Below, piece by piece: positions 44,801-54,201 of a DNA stretch of 64,000 nucleotides (position 1 is the first letter of the stretch; the number at the start of each line of letters is the position of its first letter). This stretch comes from Paenibacillus radicis (ex Xue et al. 2023) (GTDB lineage Bacteria > Bacillota > Bacilli > Paenibacillales > NBRC-103111), in assembly GCF_024722015.1 (NCBI RefSeq), contig NZ_JANQBD010000012.1, positions 1-64,000 of the forward strand, read 5' to 3'. Both the position numbers and the translations under genes were made by a program. The notes under the pieces are model-generated. The model was not told where the DNA came from and ran no database searches. It was given only the letters and a program-made list of their open reading frames with translations.

Positions 44801-47800
44801 CATAATTTTGCTATTATCTTTAAGAGCTCCAACACTTCCGACTGCCCGGTTCGCCTTGGTCGTTCCATCGTCATAAATCCACATCGAAGCTATGGCCTTC
44901 ATGTCGGTAGAGAACGCCTTACTCATAACACTTTTGACTGCATTAATACGTTTCAAGCTGTATGCACCGGAATGGGCTTGCTCTGTAGAAGATTGCACGG
45001 AAACCGCATAGTCTGTTCCGCTATCCATAACAAAGTCACCTAGCGTACCGTTCTCAAATCCTTCCGAATACACTACATCTTCGTACGAAACATTTGCCGA
45101 TACATGCACTTCCGTAGTGCTGCCTAAATCCCCTGTAACGGTCATCACACCATCTGAATCGATGGACACATTCGGATTGTCCGAGCTGTAGGTGACGCTG
45201 TTCAATTTCGGCTCGTTTAGCTCGGTTACTGTCTTCTTAAGTTCTCTAGTGCTCCCATCGCTCATCACGTTAGCAACTTTCAAATTAATCTTGCTGTTGG
45301 TTGCATCCAGGTAAGGATAGTTCGCTTCGACTTTCATATCGCTAGTTGTCGTAATAGGTGACTTAACCGTAATTTTGGCAATTGCGGTAAGCCGAGGATC
45401 TGCTGTACTCTTTACCGTAATATTCGCTGTTCCTAAAGCTACAGCTTTAACAGCCCCATTGGAATCAACTGTCGCCACAGATGGCTTATCGCTTTCCCAT
45501 GCCAGTGATTTATTCCATGCTGCAGCAGGCTCAATTATCGTACTAAGAAGTGCTGCTTCCCCTACAAGCAATGACACATTGGCCTGGTTAAGCGCAACTG
45601 ACGTCGGTAATACTTCTGTAAATATTTCTGTAGGAGCATCATGATTGTATTGATGAATCCCGATATCACTTGTGCTTCCAATAGAATTACCGAACATATC
45701 CTTGGTGACTTCTGTAAAAGTAGCCGGTACGTCGACCTTCCAGCCAGCGCCAATCGCAGGTGAGGTTCCTAAAATTTTATAAGCGTCCAGCTTCGTTACA
45801 TCAAATTTATTTTTAGCTGTGATCACATTTTTAGGGATTTCTCCGGGTCTTGCCAGCTGAGGATTCACATACAAGTTATTGGCAACCTCTACACTTCCTG
45901 CAATCCCGCCAGTCGTCAGGATGTTCGGGTAGAAAATATTATTCTTAATATACCCTTGTGTCAGATCCACATTAGCAAACCTTTTCACTTTCCCCAGCGT
46001 CATCATGATGTTGTTGGCAAACTTGATATAAGGTGTGCTGTTATTAAATACGGTTGTAGTTATATCTTTCCCTGTAAAAATCGTATTGTTGTAAATCCAG
46101 GGCGCTTTAGTATAGGAGGACGGATGGTAGAAGAACAGCTCAGCCCCATTGCCGTCGTTCACACTAAGATTATAACGAAACACGGATTGCCCCGTACCCA
46201 TGAATAAGATGATACCGCCTCTGTTTTCATGACTGTAGTTGTATTGGTAAACAATATTGTCACTATACAGGTCGACATCCCACGCCTCTCCATCATTGTA
46301 CCCGTATATGCCACCAAAGGTTTCATTATATTGGAAAAGCGTATCCTTACTGCCATAAACCCAGTTTGCTGCATAGTTCAAGGAGCCGACATTCGTGTTG
46401 GCATAACGCAAAATCGTATTATATTCGACGATACCATTGTAGACATCTTTATCGCCATTGTCAGCAACGTTGCTAATGACCATTCCATCGCCTTGTACAT
46501 CTTGAATATAGTTGTTCTTAAAAACTATATTGTTCATAACCTGTGGCGCTCCACCGTTCGGGGAACCGCTTGGAGCCATTCCGCCATTTCGAATCCCTTC
46601 TATTGCGACATTGACCACTTTATTTCCTTCAACTAATACGTCGGAATAATTGCCCAATATTAGGATACCGCCTGTTAGTTTGAAAGCGGAGGGGTCTGAA
46701 TTTACATCATGCACATAGCAGTCACGGATGACGATGTGCTTAAGCTGATTTTGCTCCCATTCGGTTACCGTAACTCCCTTTTCGTTCAGTGCGAGGATAC
46801 CGGCTCTCATGTTTTTCGTAGCTGCATCGTAGTTGGTAACCTCCAGGTTGCTAATCTCCCAGAAGCTTTGGTTTCTAACCTCAACCGTTGCAGCATAATG
46901 TTGACCGGCGATGGTGCCTAACGGCATTGTCAAGTTGACTCCATCAGCCTCATCTGTTCCCATACCATTAAAGATAGGTCGTACTTCAGGATCGTTGCTT
47001 CCATATTTATCTACAAGAATAGGAAGTCCCTCTGCCCCGCTTCCATTCAATCTTAGCTGACCGTTCCAGATGTCGCCTGCTTTGAACAAAATTTTATCGC
47101 CGGGACTGAACGTGGCTGCATTTACTTTATCCAAGCTTTTCCATGTAGCCGCTTCACTTAAACCGTCATTCGCATCATTACCGGATGTAATGCTTATATA
47201 ATAAGTATGATAAGTTTGTCCGGAAATAGTAATCACGCATTGTCCTGTAACGCCGCTTCCATCTTGTGCTGTTGCTTTTACCGTTACGGTTCCATTGGAA
47301 ATGGCTCTTAACAGGCCTGTGCTGCTGATCGTTGCGCTTCCCGTACCATTTTCCACGGTCCAGACTACGTTTTTATTTGCTGCTTCAGCTGGAATACCAA
47401 CGGCCTCCATTTGAAGAGTACCGGCTAATGCAGTTATTGCTGTGGCACCTCCTACGCCTACTACGCTTACAGCTGTAAGCTTTACAGCAAATGTGAGAGA
47501 CAATGTATTGCTTTTTACATTACTCCCGTCCTTCGCTGTCGCCTGGATTTGAACGATACCGCTTTTTAGAGGCGTCACTACACCTGTATTCGATACAGCT
47601 GCGACATCCGCACCTTGTATAACAGACCATGTAACAGCCTGGTCTCCCGCATCTGCCGGCAATGCCGCTGCGTTCAGCTGAACAGGATCCAAAGTTCCGA
47701 AGCTTGTCGCTCCCGATGGCGCTTGTATGGATAATTCAGTAACTTTGACGGATTGTCCTGAGATGGTTACCACAAGGCTATTGGATACAGCCGGTTTGAC

Positions 47801-49090
47801 AGCTGACGTGGCCGTCACCTTTACGGTACCGTTTCTAAGTGCCGACAGTACTCCATTGGAAGATATAGAAGCTTTGTTGGTCGGAGTGCCGTCTTGATTT
47901 TCCACTTTCCATGTAACCTTAGAAGATGCGCTCGAGGGTAATACAGCTGCTGTCATTTGAAGACTGCCTGCATCTGCTGTAATAGCGCTTGCTCCTCCTT
48001 GTCCAGATACCGTTAGACTATCAATATCGCCCGTACCCGCTGTAACGGGTATCGATAACACAGCCGATGTACTTGTCCCAAGCTTTGTTGCTTTTATGTC
48101 GTCATAATAAGTACTACTGTTATCGGGTTTCCAATTTCCAACTAAAGCTATGTATTGATACTGGGCCTCCGCTCTCGTAGCTGCTACTTGGATACCATCA
48201 ATATACATGGTGGCGCCTGTACCTGAGGTGAGATCCCATTTGAACTCATGCCAAGCCGGCGTCGCTCCGCGAGCTACCGAAGTTGCGGTAAACGACGAGG
48301 TCATAATTCTTGAGACGAATTGGGTGCCTGATCCTGTGCTTCCATCCCAATGCTCTCCAAGGAGCAAGCCATTGGAAATGTCCACCCCATTGGTAGCGGC
48401 ATTAAGCTTTGTACCGACAAAAATATTATTTCGGGAATTTCCCGCAGGTGTACCGTTATAGACCCAGGCCGTAACCGTGCCTTTCATAGGTGCGCCCATA
48501 TCGGCTCTCAAGGTGTTATTCGTGGTCCCGCTGTTATTCCGGTTTGCGCTGAACGAACCGCTATGTGCAGGGACTCCTGTTTTAGCGACAACCGAAGTCG
48601 TGGACGTATTGGTAGCACCTGGGTCATGTGTAAAGCTCCCTAGCGTACCTCCTTCAAAGCCTTCAAAATAAACAACGTCTAAATAATTGACACTGGCCCT
48701 AACATCTACAGGAACTTGTCCCGACGAGCCGTCATAGGTCAAAACGCCCGTCGCATCATCAATCCTTACCCCAGCAATTGTTGATGAATAATGAACGCTG
48801 TTAAGCTGCGGATCTGTTGAGCTGGACGCTGTATTTTTCTTAAGCTCTTTGTCAGGTCCGCTGCTCATCTTGGCCATTACTTTTAAGTGTACTTGCTGAT
48901 CGTACGCAGAAATCTCCGTCTTATCAGCAGCAACATAGGTACTTACCACCGTCGGTATAGTCGGAGTAACGACTCCTGCGTGAGCGAATTTCCTCTCATT
49001 TGGAAAATAGACCATATTCACAGCCATGAGTAAAGCAATTCCCAAGGACACTGCACGTTTAAGCTTTTTACCCAGTTTAATTATAATCAA
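41855..49090 (-). CDS. Giant SLH-anchored surface protein with beta-helix, Big2 and FIVAR domains
   Basis: This protein of about 2,412 residues has a signal peptide ending near FAHA-G (residue 38). Domain order: jelly-roll module 1 (about 50-340), three Big2 Ig-like domains (355-625), a right-handed beta-helix region (625-1150; NDANDGLSEAATWKSLDKV opening as in surface polysaccharide lyases), Big2, jelly-roll module 2 (1250-1522, a diverged copy of module 1), three Big2, two FIVAR-like helical repeats (1821-1980), a beta-rich domain, and three SLH motifs (from 2218) that bind cell-wall polymer. A polysaccharide-binding or -cleaving role fits its TCS and ABC neighbours. The start is unusual: AAGGGGTTGATT runs directly into TTG 49090, and ATT 49081 is better spaced. 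Confidence 0.85.
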   Translation of the reverse strand: MIIIKLGKKLKRAVSLGIALLMAVNMVYFPNERKFAHAGVVTPTIPTVVSTYVAADKTEISAYDQQVHLKVMAKMSSGPDKELKKNTASSSTDPQLNSVHYSSTIAGVRIDDATGVLTYDGSSGQVPVDVRASVNYLDVVYFEGFEGGTLGSFTHDPGATNTSTTSVVAKTGVPAHSGSFSANRNNSGTTNNTLRADMGAPMKGTVTAWVYNGTPAGNSRNNIFVGTKLNAATNGVDISNGLLLGEHWDGSTGSGTQFVSRIMTSSFTATSVARGATPAWHEFKWDLTSGTGATMYIDGIQVAATRAEAQYQYIALVGNWKPDNSSTYYDDIKATKLGTSTSAVLSIPVTAGTGDIDSLTVSGQGGASAITADAGSLQMTAAVLPSSASSKVTWKVENQDGTPTNKASISSNGVLSALRNGTVKVTATSAVKPAVSNSLVVTISGQSVKVTELSIQAPSGATSFGTLDPVQLNAAALPADAGDQAVTWSVIQGADVAAVSNTGVVTPLKSGIVQIQATAKDGSNVKSNTLSLTFAVKLTAVSVVGVGGATAITALAGTLQMEAVGIPAEAANKNVVWTVENGTGSATISSTGLLRAISNGTVTVKATAQDGSGVTGQCVITISGQTYHTYYISITSGNDANDGLSEAATWKSLDKVNAATFSPGDKILFKAGDIWNGQLRLNGSGAEGLPILVDKYGSNDPEVRPIFNGMGTDEADGVNLTMPLGTIAGQHYAATVEVRNQSFWEISNLEVTNYDAATKNMRAGILALNEKGVTVTEWEQNQLKHIVIRDCYVHDVNSDPSAFKLTGGILILGNYSDVLVEGNKVVNVAIEGIRNGGMAPSGSPNGGAPQVMNNIVFKNNYIQDVQGDGMVISNVADNGDKDVYNGIVEYNTILRYANTNVGSLNYAANWVYGSKDTLFQYNETFGGIYGYNDGEAWDVDLYSDNIVYQYNYSHENRGGIILFMGTGQSVFRYNLSVNDGNGAELFFYHPSSYTKAPWIYNNTIFTGKDITTTVFNNSTPYIKFANNIMMTLGKVKRFANVDLTQGYIKNNIFYPNILTTGGIAGSVEVANNLYVNPQLARPGEIPKNVITAKNKFDVTKLDAYKILGTSPAIGAGWKVDVPATFTEVTKDMFGNSIGSTSDIGIHQYNHDAPTEIFTEVLPTSVALNQANVSLLVGEAALLSTIIEPAAAWNKSLAWESDKPSVATVDSNGAVKAVALGTANITVKSTADPRLTAIAKITVKSPITTTSDMKVEANYPYLDATNSKINLKVANVMSDGSTRELKKTVTELNEPKLNSVTYSSDNPNVSIDSDGVMTVTGDLGSTTEVHVSANVSYEDVVYSEGFENGTLGDFVMDSGTDYAVSVQSSTEQAHSGAYSLKRINAVKSVMSKAFSTDMKAIASMWIYDDGTTKANRAVGSVGALKDNSKIMGLGLFYDGSLGSASNFATRFQTTNWSVSNVPRSVGWHELKWDYTGPTVNMFIDDQPAGTFNSSSFRAVSLMNLWNSSAGNFYYDDIRVVVPRTNVMAIPLTVKVNPTQIDGIRIWGEDGAASITTDKGTLQIKGGLIPNHLPGIDYSLIWSLEEETGRAMISNTGLLTAVKDGRIKVIAQSAANPSIKAEMYVTISNQYVPVTEVSTRGTNDKNSIDVAGGTLQLIATVSPANATNKKLTWKILNTDGSSTKVAKISNTGLVTAVANGTARVHAISEDGNFDGPLDITVTNQPAFVGAIEVKSQNGENSLEVGSRLAFSAVITPDNAVNKAVTWSVINKNGTNASITTEGVLSSGDKEGEVTVVATAQDAWGTVGSKRINITRKPIEVGEANKDALKARIAEAEGKLGAAVVGSQAGQYLQNAVDNLNKAVTIAKAVVSNINAAQQEVDQAVIELAGAVAQFDSEKVTDQPNESKANKDALKATIVEAEGKLGAAVVGSQAGQYPQSAVDTLKQAVTNAKTTVSHTEAAQQEVDKAEVELTAAITAFDSAKIPYRNNSSSHHSTAPSGIAEGGGVLNVLADDGSVARYDIDSAAATITIHAEDKERVSLTFNISELKESQQVSDGAKILIRLKGFIYELAANVTSKVAGIDNFLQNNQTTKEQLKVNVQVEASKLTPEDEKVLEHALGMDSGLDSFNLVSGMYNVHLRLEAPNGQIMDVKAFDSQRTILIEVSPSFKDKVAAAISISDGENGEKTAGIRTAKYVEIDGKSYMQIKTASHSKYGVVEYHAAYKDVTLEHWAKASIEEASSRLLVSGVGQGRFNPDAQITRAEYMTMLIHALGLPITTDVQDSYEDVRRSDWYFSNMAIARKAGLLKWIEGNSLKPNAPITRAEMARATVAAAQYLKDGSLTDADLTGLSKFVDADKVRANDRSDLAWCIEHGLINGTVDVTTGETAIAPSETATRAQAAAIMLRLLRAINLI
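43157..43627 (-). repeat. Tandem 252-bp duplication encoding two FIVAR-like domains
   Basis: Two copies (43157-43375 and 43409-43627) encode NKDALKA-(T/R)-I-(V/A)-EAEGKLGAAV followed by GSQAGQY and an AAQQEVD helix. They are more alike than any other repeated domains in the protein, so this is a recent in-gene duplication. Confidence 0.85.
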
Positions 49091-49148
49091 CCCCTTCGCA
49101 ATTATTATGAAACGCTTACATTGTTGCCTGATTCGTCCAGTCGCATTA

Positions 49149-49216
49149 ATCATAATAACCGAAGCTGCATAGAAAGAATGTGCACGATGTTTACTATATC
49201 GTGCACAATTTTTACT
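49149..49216 (-). promoter_or_regulatory. Promoter/operator A: 21-bp-spaced direct repeats before the SLH gene
   Basis: On the plus strand, TGTGCACGATGTTTAC begins at 49179 and CGTGCACAATTTTTAC at 49200, exactly 21 bp apart. A minus-strand -10-like TATGAT (complement of 49149-49154) lies 24 nt beyond the proximal repeat. The same layout recurs at 54127 and 56027. The half-sites lie where a class II activator would touch the -35 region. Confidence 0.65.
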
Positions 49217-49228
49217 CAATCCGTATGT

Positions 49229-50794
49229 TTACCTATAATCCTTTGGACTGACACCGACATACTTTTTGAATACCTTGGAGAAATAGGTTCGCTCCATATA
49301 ACCAAGCTTGAATGCAATCATTTCGGTACTCTCCATACTTTCTTTAAGCAGCTTGCAGGCAATGTTCATTTTGTAGCGATGTACATAATCCGTAAAATTC
49401 ATGCCTGTCTCCAACTTAAATGACCTGGAAAAGTAACTTGGATTCAAAAACAAGGTTTCTGCCATATCGACAAGGGTAATATTCTCGGACAAGTGCTCCG
49501 AGATGTACCGGTCAATTTGCTTTAGCTTCATATTTTTCTCTGAACTGGACGGGCCGCTAATCATGATTTCTTGAATTCTCGATTTCATCAGTTCAACAGC
49601 CGCATCCCATCGTCCGCATTGCTGCAAACAGCGGTGAAACGAGTCTTCTCCCTTTAGATCACGCTCGAACTCCATCACTCTAATCCATTGTGAGCATTTT
49701 CCCAGCAACTCGACAGGGTCCAACTGCTGATGCTTAGCCTTCTCCTTGATCTCCTCCAAAGCGGTTGTGATCCCTCTATCCTCACTGTTCTTAAATGCCT
49801 GTACGAGACGCGCCCAAAGCTCTTCTAGCGTCACCGTGATCTCATGGTTCCATAGCTTCAGACCGGATGACGGCAGTACGCCAAAAGAAATGTCACTGTA
49901 AAAAGCTTCACGGTTACCCTGCTTTAAGCTGCGCAGCTCCTTCGCAATATTAGATATCCCTTTAATAGGCAAAGAATAGTGCACATGAATATCAATCCGC
50001 AGAAAGCTGTATATTTTCTCCCGAAGAGAGCCGAGAAAGCTCGAGAAGCACTCCACTATATTGCAGCTCAAATTCGGTTGATAATTAAGTATGCACAAGA
50101 AATAGGACTCCTGGTCCGTCAAGATCGTTATCGCCAAGTTATCATTTTGCATTTCCTCTGCAATATTCGAAATCGCATACAACAATATAGGCTCATCCTT
50201 ATACCGGTATCGTTTGGGAAAGGAGGCATAATTTAAATTACCTATAGCTAACATAAAATGAGAATGCTTCCACTCAATTCCGAGCCGTTTACCTGAGGCA
50301 AGTAAATCGTCATGTCTATCCTCTAGTGTTAATTGCTTCAAAAACTGTCGTTTTAACACATCCTTATTCATGAAAATTTCCTGCTTGTAAGATATTTCCG
50401 CGAGCTGATTCTGAACAGACTTTAGATCTTGAACCGATTTCCGCAAGCTCTCTTCCAGCTGCTCAGCCGTTATCTCGTCTTTAATAAGGTAATCATCGGC
50501 GGCAAGCTGAACTGCTTTTCTCGCATAATGAAATTCCTGGTGACATGTCAAAAACAGGATTCGAACTTCAGGCTTGATCTTTTGCAGCTCAGCAGCAAGC
50601 TCCAGCCCATCCATTAGTGGCATGCCAATATCCGTAATTACGATATCGGGATTGGTCTCCCGGAACAGCTGAAGCGCCCGCTTGCCTGAATGAGCTACTG
50701 CCGCGATTTCCACTTGCAAATTACCCCAATCAATAAGCTTTGACAAATATTTGATCATCGGCACATCGTCATCCACCAGCATTACTTTGTACAT
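49229..50794 (-). CDS. Two-component response regulator, YesN/AraC type (SLH/ABC locus)
   Basis: It has a receiver domain with D8-D9-D10 and phospho-acceptor D55 (IVITDIGMPLMDG), a long linker with helical segments, and a C-terminal AraC double helix-turn-helix (NITLVDMAETLFLNPSYFSRSF and STEMIAFKLGYMERTYFSKVFKKY). ATG 50794 has AAAGGAG about 9 nt upstream. It lies 52 bp after the histidine kinase gene. Being the AraC-type protein nearest to the three direct-repeat promoters, it is the prime candidate for binding them. Confidence 0.93.
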   Translation of the reverse strand: MYKVMLVDDDVPMIKYLSKLIDWGNLQVEIAAVAHSGKRALQLFRETNPDIVITDIGMPLMDGLELAAELQKIKPEVRILFLTCHQEFHYARKAVQLAADDYLIKDEITAEQLEESLRKSVQDLKSVQNQLAEISYKQEIFMNKDVLKRQFLKQLTLEDRHDDLLASGKRLGIEWKHSHFMLAIGNLNYASFPKRYRYKDEPILLYAISNIAEEMQNDNLAITILTDQESYFLCILNYQPNLSCNIVECFSSFLGSLREKIYSFLRIDIHVHYSLPIKGISNIAKELRSLKQGNREAFYSDISFGVLPSSGLKLWNHEITVTLEELWARLVQAFKNSEDRGITTALEEIKEKAKHQQLDPVELLGKCSQWIRVMEFERDLKGEDSFHRCLQQCGRWDAAVELMKSRIQEIMISGPSSSEKNMKLKQIDRYISEHLSENITLVDMAETLFLNPSYFSRSFKLETGMNFTDYVHRYKMNIACKLLKESMESTEMIAFKLGYMERTYFSKVFKKYVGVSPKDYR

Positions 50795-50846
50795 CGCCCG
50801 CTACTCCTTTGAATTGCCTTATTTGAAGTAATTGCATGGTTCCCGC

Positions 50847-52553
50847 TTAGGATAATATCGGAATACGAACACAAACCGTTGTTCCTCCATCATCATTGGC
50901 AAGTAAATGCATGGCCGCATCAGTGCCAAACGTCAGCCGCATCCGCTGCAGCACGTTTAGAAGCCCAATTCGTTTATACGACGCTTGATCCTCTGTACTT
51001 CCGCCTTTCAGCAATAAGTTCAGTTCTTCCCGTTCGTTCAACGGAATGCCTCCCCCATTATCGGAAATCAGAATTTCCACTTGATTGGAAATTTGATGTG
51101 CAACAATGTTGATACTTGGATTACTGTTGGTATTCTCCGCAAAACCATGAACGAATACATTCTCCACAATAGGCTGCAGCAGCAGTTTCGGGATTTCAAG
51201 CTCTGCGCATTCCGGTGCTACACGTATATCTAAATTCAACGAAAGATCACTTCTCATCTTCATGATTTCTACATAATCACCAAGCAGTTTGCACTCACTT
51301 CGCAGGGACAATGGCTCAGCCATCTTCATGTAAGCACGCAGCAGACTCATAAGCGATTCAATTAACCTGGTGTGAACCTGGTCGTCGGACAAGCTCAAGT
51401 TGCATTTAATAGAATTGAGCGTATTTAACAAAAAATGCGGTCGAATCTGTGCATACAAAGCTTGAAGCTCCAATACTCTCTTCTGCTCCTGCTCCTGTTC
51501 AATGTCGATAATCAGCTTATCGATTTGCTCGACCATTCCATTTAGCGTTTTTCCCAGTTCAGCAATCTCGTCCTTACCGTCCTCCGGAAAAGTGATGGTG
51601 CGGTTGCCTTTGCCAAATTGCTTGATACTGCGCTGCAGCCGCAAAATCGGATAATGCAGCCGCTTCGCTACCACTATCGAGATGATAGAAAATAACAGAA
51701 AAAAGGGAAGCATCAGCAAAAGTGACAGGTAGAAGGTTTTTGATAGCTCCCCTGTCAACTCCGATTCGGGCGTCTCATAGACGAGCTTCCATCCGGCTTT
51801 CTTGATCAATACTTCATTGCGGATATTCCTGTTCGCCTCTGAAGTTCGCTCATATGGAATATTAACAGCTCCGGCAATTCGCTGCCCCCCCGCATCAAAC
51901 AAAGCGAGATGCTCCGTTGACACCTGCTGAAACAATTTCTTGAAGTAAACCTCCGGCAAGCCGATAAAAAGTGTCGCAAGCAGCTTGTTGTCAACCGGAT
52001 CGCGGATCACACGAGACAAATAGTAGGTCTTATCACTTCCGGATTGCACCATTCCGAGCCATTGAATCTGTTTGGGTTCACTCTCATCCACACGAGACTT
52101 GACACTTTCCCACTGTTTCATAACTTGCTCCGGTGTCGGATACATATCATACGCTTGTACGATAAAGCCCGCATCGTTGACCAAGTACATGAAGATCTCA
52201 TTGTTCATCGTTTTTGCTGCGACAAGGCTGAAAAAATCTTTAATCAGCTTATACTGCTCCAAATGGCTGCCATTTTCAATACGTTCTACATTTGAAAATA
52301 TACGAAGCGTATTCCTAACACTCACATCCTGAACAAAGAAATGGGACGCAAAGGTCAGATCATCCATCATTTTTGAAATATCTTTGGACATAACCGCCAA
52401 TATGTTGTCATTACTGAGCATCAGCTTTTCCTTCACTTGACGATTCGTCGTTGAGTAGTTAAGAAAGGCAACCATGATCGTGGGCAGCAAAATAAGCACC
52501 AAAAACGAAATTTGGATGCGTCGGTAATAAGTAAATCGAAACAGATGCCTCAT
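50847..52553 (-). CDS. Sensor histidine kinase, YesM type (SLH/ABC locus)
   Basis: It has membrane segment 1 (ISFLVLILLPTIMVAFL), an extracellular Cache-like sensor (about 35-270), membrane segment 2 (FYLSLLLMLPFFLLFSIISI), HAMP, a His_kinase phosphoacceptor box IRPHFLLNTLNSIK and an ATP-binding domain (ENVFVHGF, SDNGGGIP, GLLNVLQRM). GAAGGAGA lies 12 nt before the ATG, a slightly long spacing. It probably senses an oligosaccharide, directly or through the binding lipoprotein encoded just upstream. Confidence 0.93.
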   Translation of the reverse strand: MRHLFRFTYYRRIQISFLVLILLPTIMVAFLNYSTTNRQVKEKLMLSNDNILAVMSKDISKMMDDLTFASHFFVQDVSVRNTLRIFSNVERIENGSHLEQYKLIKDFFSLVAAKTMNNEIFMYLVNDAGFIVQAYDMYPTPEQVMKQWESVKSRVDESEPKQIQWLGMVQSGSDKTYYLSRVIRDPVDNKLLATLFIGLPEVYFKKLFQQVSTEHLALFDAGGQRIAGAVNIPYERTSEANRNIRNEVLIKKAGWKLVYETPESELTGELSKTFYLSLLLMLPFFLLFSIISIVVAKRLHYPILRLQRSIKQFGKGNRTITFPEDGKDEIAELGKTLNGMVEQIDKLIIDIEQEQEQKRVLELQALYAQIRPHFLLNTLNSIKCNLSLSDDQVHTRLIESLMSLLRAYMKMAEPLSLRSECKLLGDYVEIMKMRSDLSLNLDIRVAPECAELEIPKLLLQPIVENVFVHGFAENTNSNPSINIVAHQISNQVEILISDNGGGIPLNEREELNLLLKGGSTEDQASYKRIGLLNVLQRMRLTFGTDAAMHLLANDDGGTTVCVRIPILS

Positions 52554-52688
52554 GTAACTGTCTCTTCTCCTTCGTCGTTTGCAAGTATTGGTGATATCTT
52601 CCTACCCATATTATTATAATGGCTCTCGAATCGCCATGACCAAGAAATGGAAGATATACCTTGCCAGATTAATGGACGGTTATGCGCA

Positions 52689-52715
52689 AAGAGGACGCTA
52701 AATCAGCGTCCTCTT
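52689..52715 (-). terminator. Hairpin after the binding-lipoprotein gene
   Basis: AAGAGGACGCT (52689-52699) and AGCGTCCTCTT (52705-52715) form a perfect 11-bp stem with a 5-nt loop. The minus-strand run after it is only TTT, so it may be a partial terminator that lowers read-through into the kinase genes. Confidence 0.6.
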
Positions 52716-52735
52716 AACGATTCGTTTTATTTGCG

Positions 52736-54091
52736 TTACTTTGTATTTTGCTTAATGAGTTTGTCACCTTCAGCCATCATCCATTTTTGGGCATCCTCGG
52801 AGGACATATTATCCAACAGCACCTTGGATAGACCGCCTTCTAGAACCGCTTTTAGTTGACTTGCATAAGACACAGCAATATCCGATGAAACTGAAGTTCT
52901 AACACGCTTGTCATATAATGTGCTCGTAAGGGACGGCATATCTATCAAATCCTTCATATTTCCGAATAGTCGTTCAACAATAAGCTTTGAATCACTCTTT
53001 TTCCAACCGGACAATTCAATTCTAGCTTCTTGTTCAGTGGACATATAGCGGATAAACTTATACGCTTCTTCCTTATATTTTGAATTTGCTGCTACTGAAA
53101 CATAATTCCCTCCGATATTTGTCAGTCCCGGCTCTGCATCCTTGGAAGAACGCGGTAGAGGAGCCACAACGGTTTTGAAAGTATGCGGATATTTAGCCGT
53201 ATCGCCAATGTTTGGCAGTGCGAAGGTTGCTGTCATCAACATAGCCGCCTTGCCGGTCAGGAATTCATTGTTGTAATTAAGCTTCGCGCCGATAACATCC
53301 GCCAGCGGCTTAACCGACTTATCGTCCTTTTCCATCGTTTTACGGAGATTGAAGAAATATTTGAAAGAAGCATCATCAAACTGCGGTTTGAGATCAGCTG
53401 TCAAGAAAGGGTTTTTCTTATCCGTATAGGCAATTGGATTAGCGTACTCACCCCAAGAATGGAAGTACGCTCCAAAACGCTTATTGTTGTCGTCACCTTT
53501 GCTCAGCTTTTTCGCATAGTCGCGGAAATCGTCCCACGTCCAATCAAAAGACGGTACAGGTAGGTTAGCTTCTTTCAATGCTTCTGCATTCAACAATACC
53601 AGCCAGTTGCTGGAATTATTCATCAGCGCATAGCTTTTTCCTTTAAACTTCGGATTTATGTAATATTCTTCATCCGCATTAACATTATCCTTCTTGTAAA
53701 AATCGTCAAGCGGAGCCAGAACGCCTTGAGCTGCTCGTGCAACGGTTTCTTCGATGCTAGGGAACATGACTACATCGACCTGTTCTCCGGACGACATCGT
53801 TACGTCAAGCTTTTTCAAAGTCTCCACAGAATTGCCGGGTACGAGAGGAATAGACTCAACCTTAATAGTAGGATTTTTAGCTTGAAAATTTGCAATAATT
53901 TTTTGGGTCGCAGCCTCAGCTATGTCCGGATTCCAGTTATAAAACTTGAGCGTCACGTTTTGAGCGGGCTTGTCTGCTGATGCCTGAGATGATTTATCTC
54001 CACCAGCATTATCTGATTTTGAAGCGCATCCACCTAATACACTTACGGCAACCAGAGCACTGCTTAATAATACGGCACTTGTTTTTTTCAT
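52736..54091 (-). CDS. Extracellular sugar-binding lipoprotein (family 1)
   Basis: This is the binding subunit of the ABC importer encoded at 54202-55990. The signal peptide ends in lipobox VLGGC, followed by a Ser/Asp/Gly-rich linker and a maltose-binding-type fold (WNPDIAEAATQKIIANFQ, TGKAAMLMTATF, EAYKFIRYMSTEQEARIE). Start ATG 54091 (MKKTSAV) follows AGGGGG; a longer frame exists but has no site and would run into the operator. The gene has its own promoter/operator (54127-54190) inside the operon, which would give the extra expression binding proteins usually need. Confidence 0.93.
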   Translation of the reverse strand: MKKTSAVLLSSALVAVSVLGGCASKSDNAGGDKSSQASADKPAQNVTLKFYNWNPDIAEAATQKIIANFQAKNPTIKVESIPLVPGNSVETLKKLDVTMSSGEQVDVVMFPSIEETVARAAQGVLAPLDDFYKKDNVNADEEYYINPKFKGKSYALMNNSSNWLVLLNAEALKEANLPVPSFDWTWDDFRDYAKKLSKGDDNNKRFGAYFHSWGEYANPIAYTDKKNPFLTADLKPQFDDASFKYFFNLRKTMEKDDKSVKPLADVIGAKLNYNNEFLTGKAAMLMTATFALPNIGDTAKYPHTFKTVVAPLPRSSKDAEPGLTNIGGNYVSVAANSKYKEEAYKFIRYMSTEQEARIELSGWKKSDSKLIVERLFGNMKDLIDMPSLTSTLYDKRVRTSVSSDIAVSYASQLKAVLEGGLSKVLLDNMSSEDAQKWMMAEGDKLIKQNTK

Positions 54092-54126
54092 ATTTTTTCC
54101 CCCTAGAAATGATTGTTTATAATTGC

Positions 54127-54190
54127 ATGTTACAATAGCTGCATTCCAAATGATGTGCAATATTTTGTGGCGTTTGTGCATTTTATCGAC
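54127..54190 (-). promoter_or_regulatory. Promoter/operator C: 21-bp-spaced repeats before the binding-lipoprotein gene
   Basis: On the plus strand, TGTGCAATATTTTG begins at 54154 and TGTGCATTTTATCG at 54175, 21 bp apart. A minus-strand TAACAT (complement of 54127-54132) lies 21 nt beyond the proximal repeat. The TGTGCA core is kept in both half-sites; the TTTAC part is degenerate. Confidence 0.55.
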
Positions 54191-54201
54191 CTCGATCGCA
54201 T

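Noticed and set aside
49107..49121. TGAAACGCTTACA as a cre site before the giant SLH gene
   Set aside because: It is one base shorter than the CcpA consensus and loses the central CG alignment.
49179..49207. TGTGCACGAT/ATCGTGCACA as an inverted-repeat terminator of the response-regulator gene
   Set aside because: The two other promoters share the direct-repeat form, not the inverted form, and no good T run follows on the minus strand.
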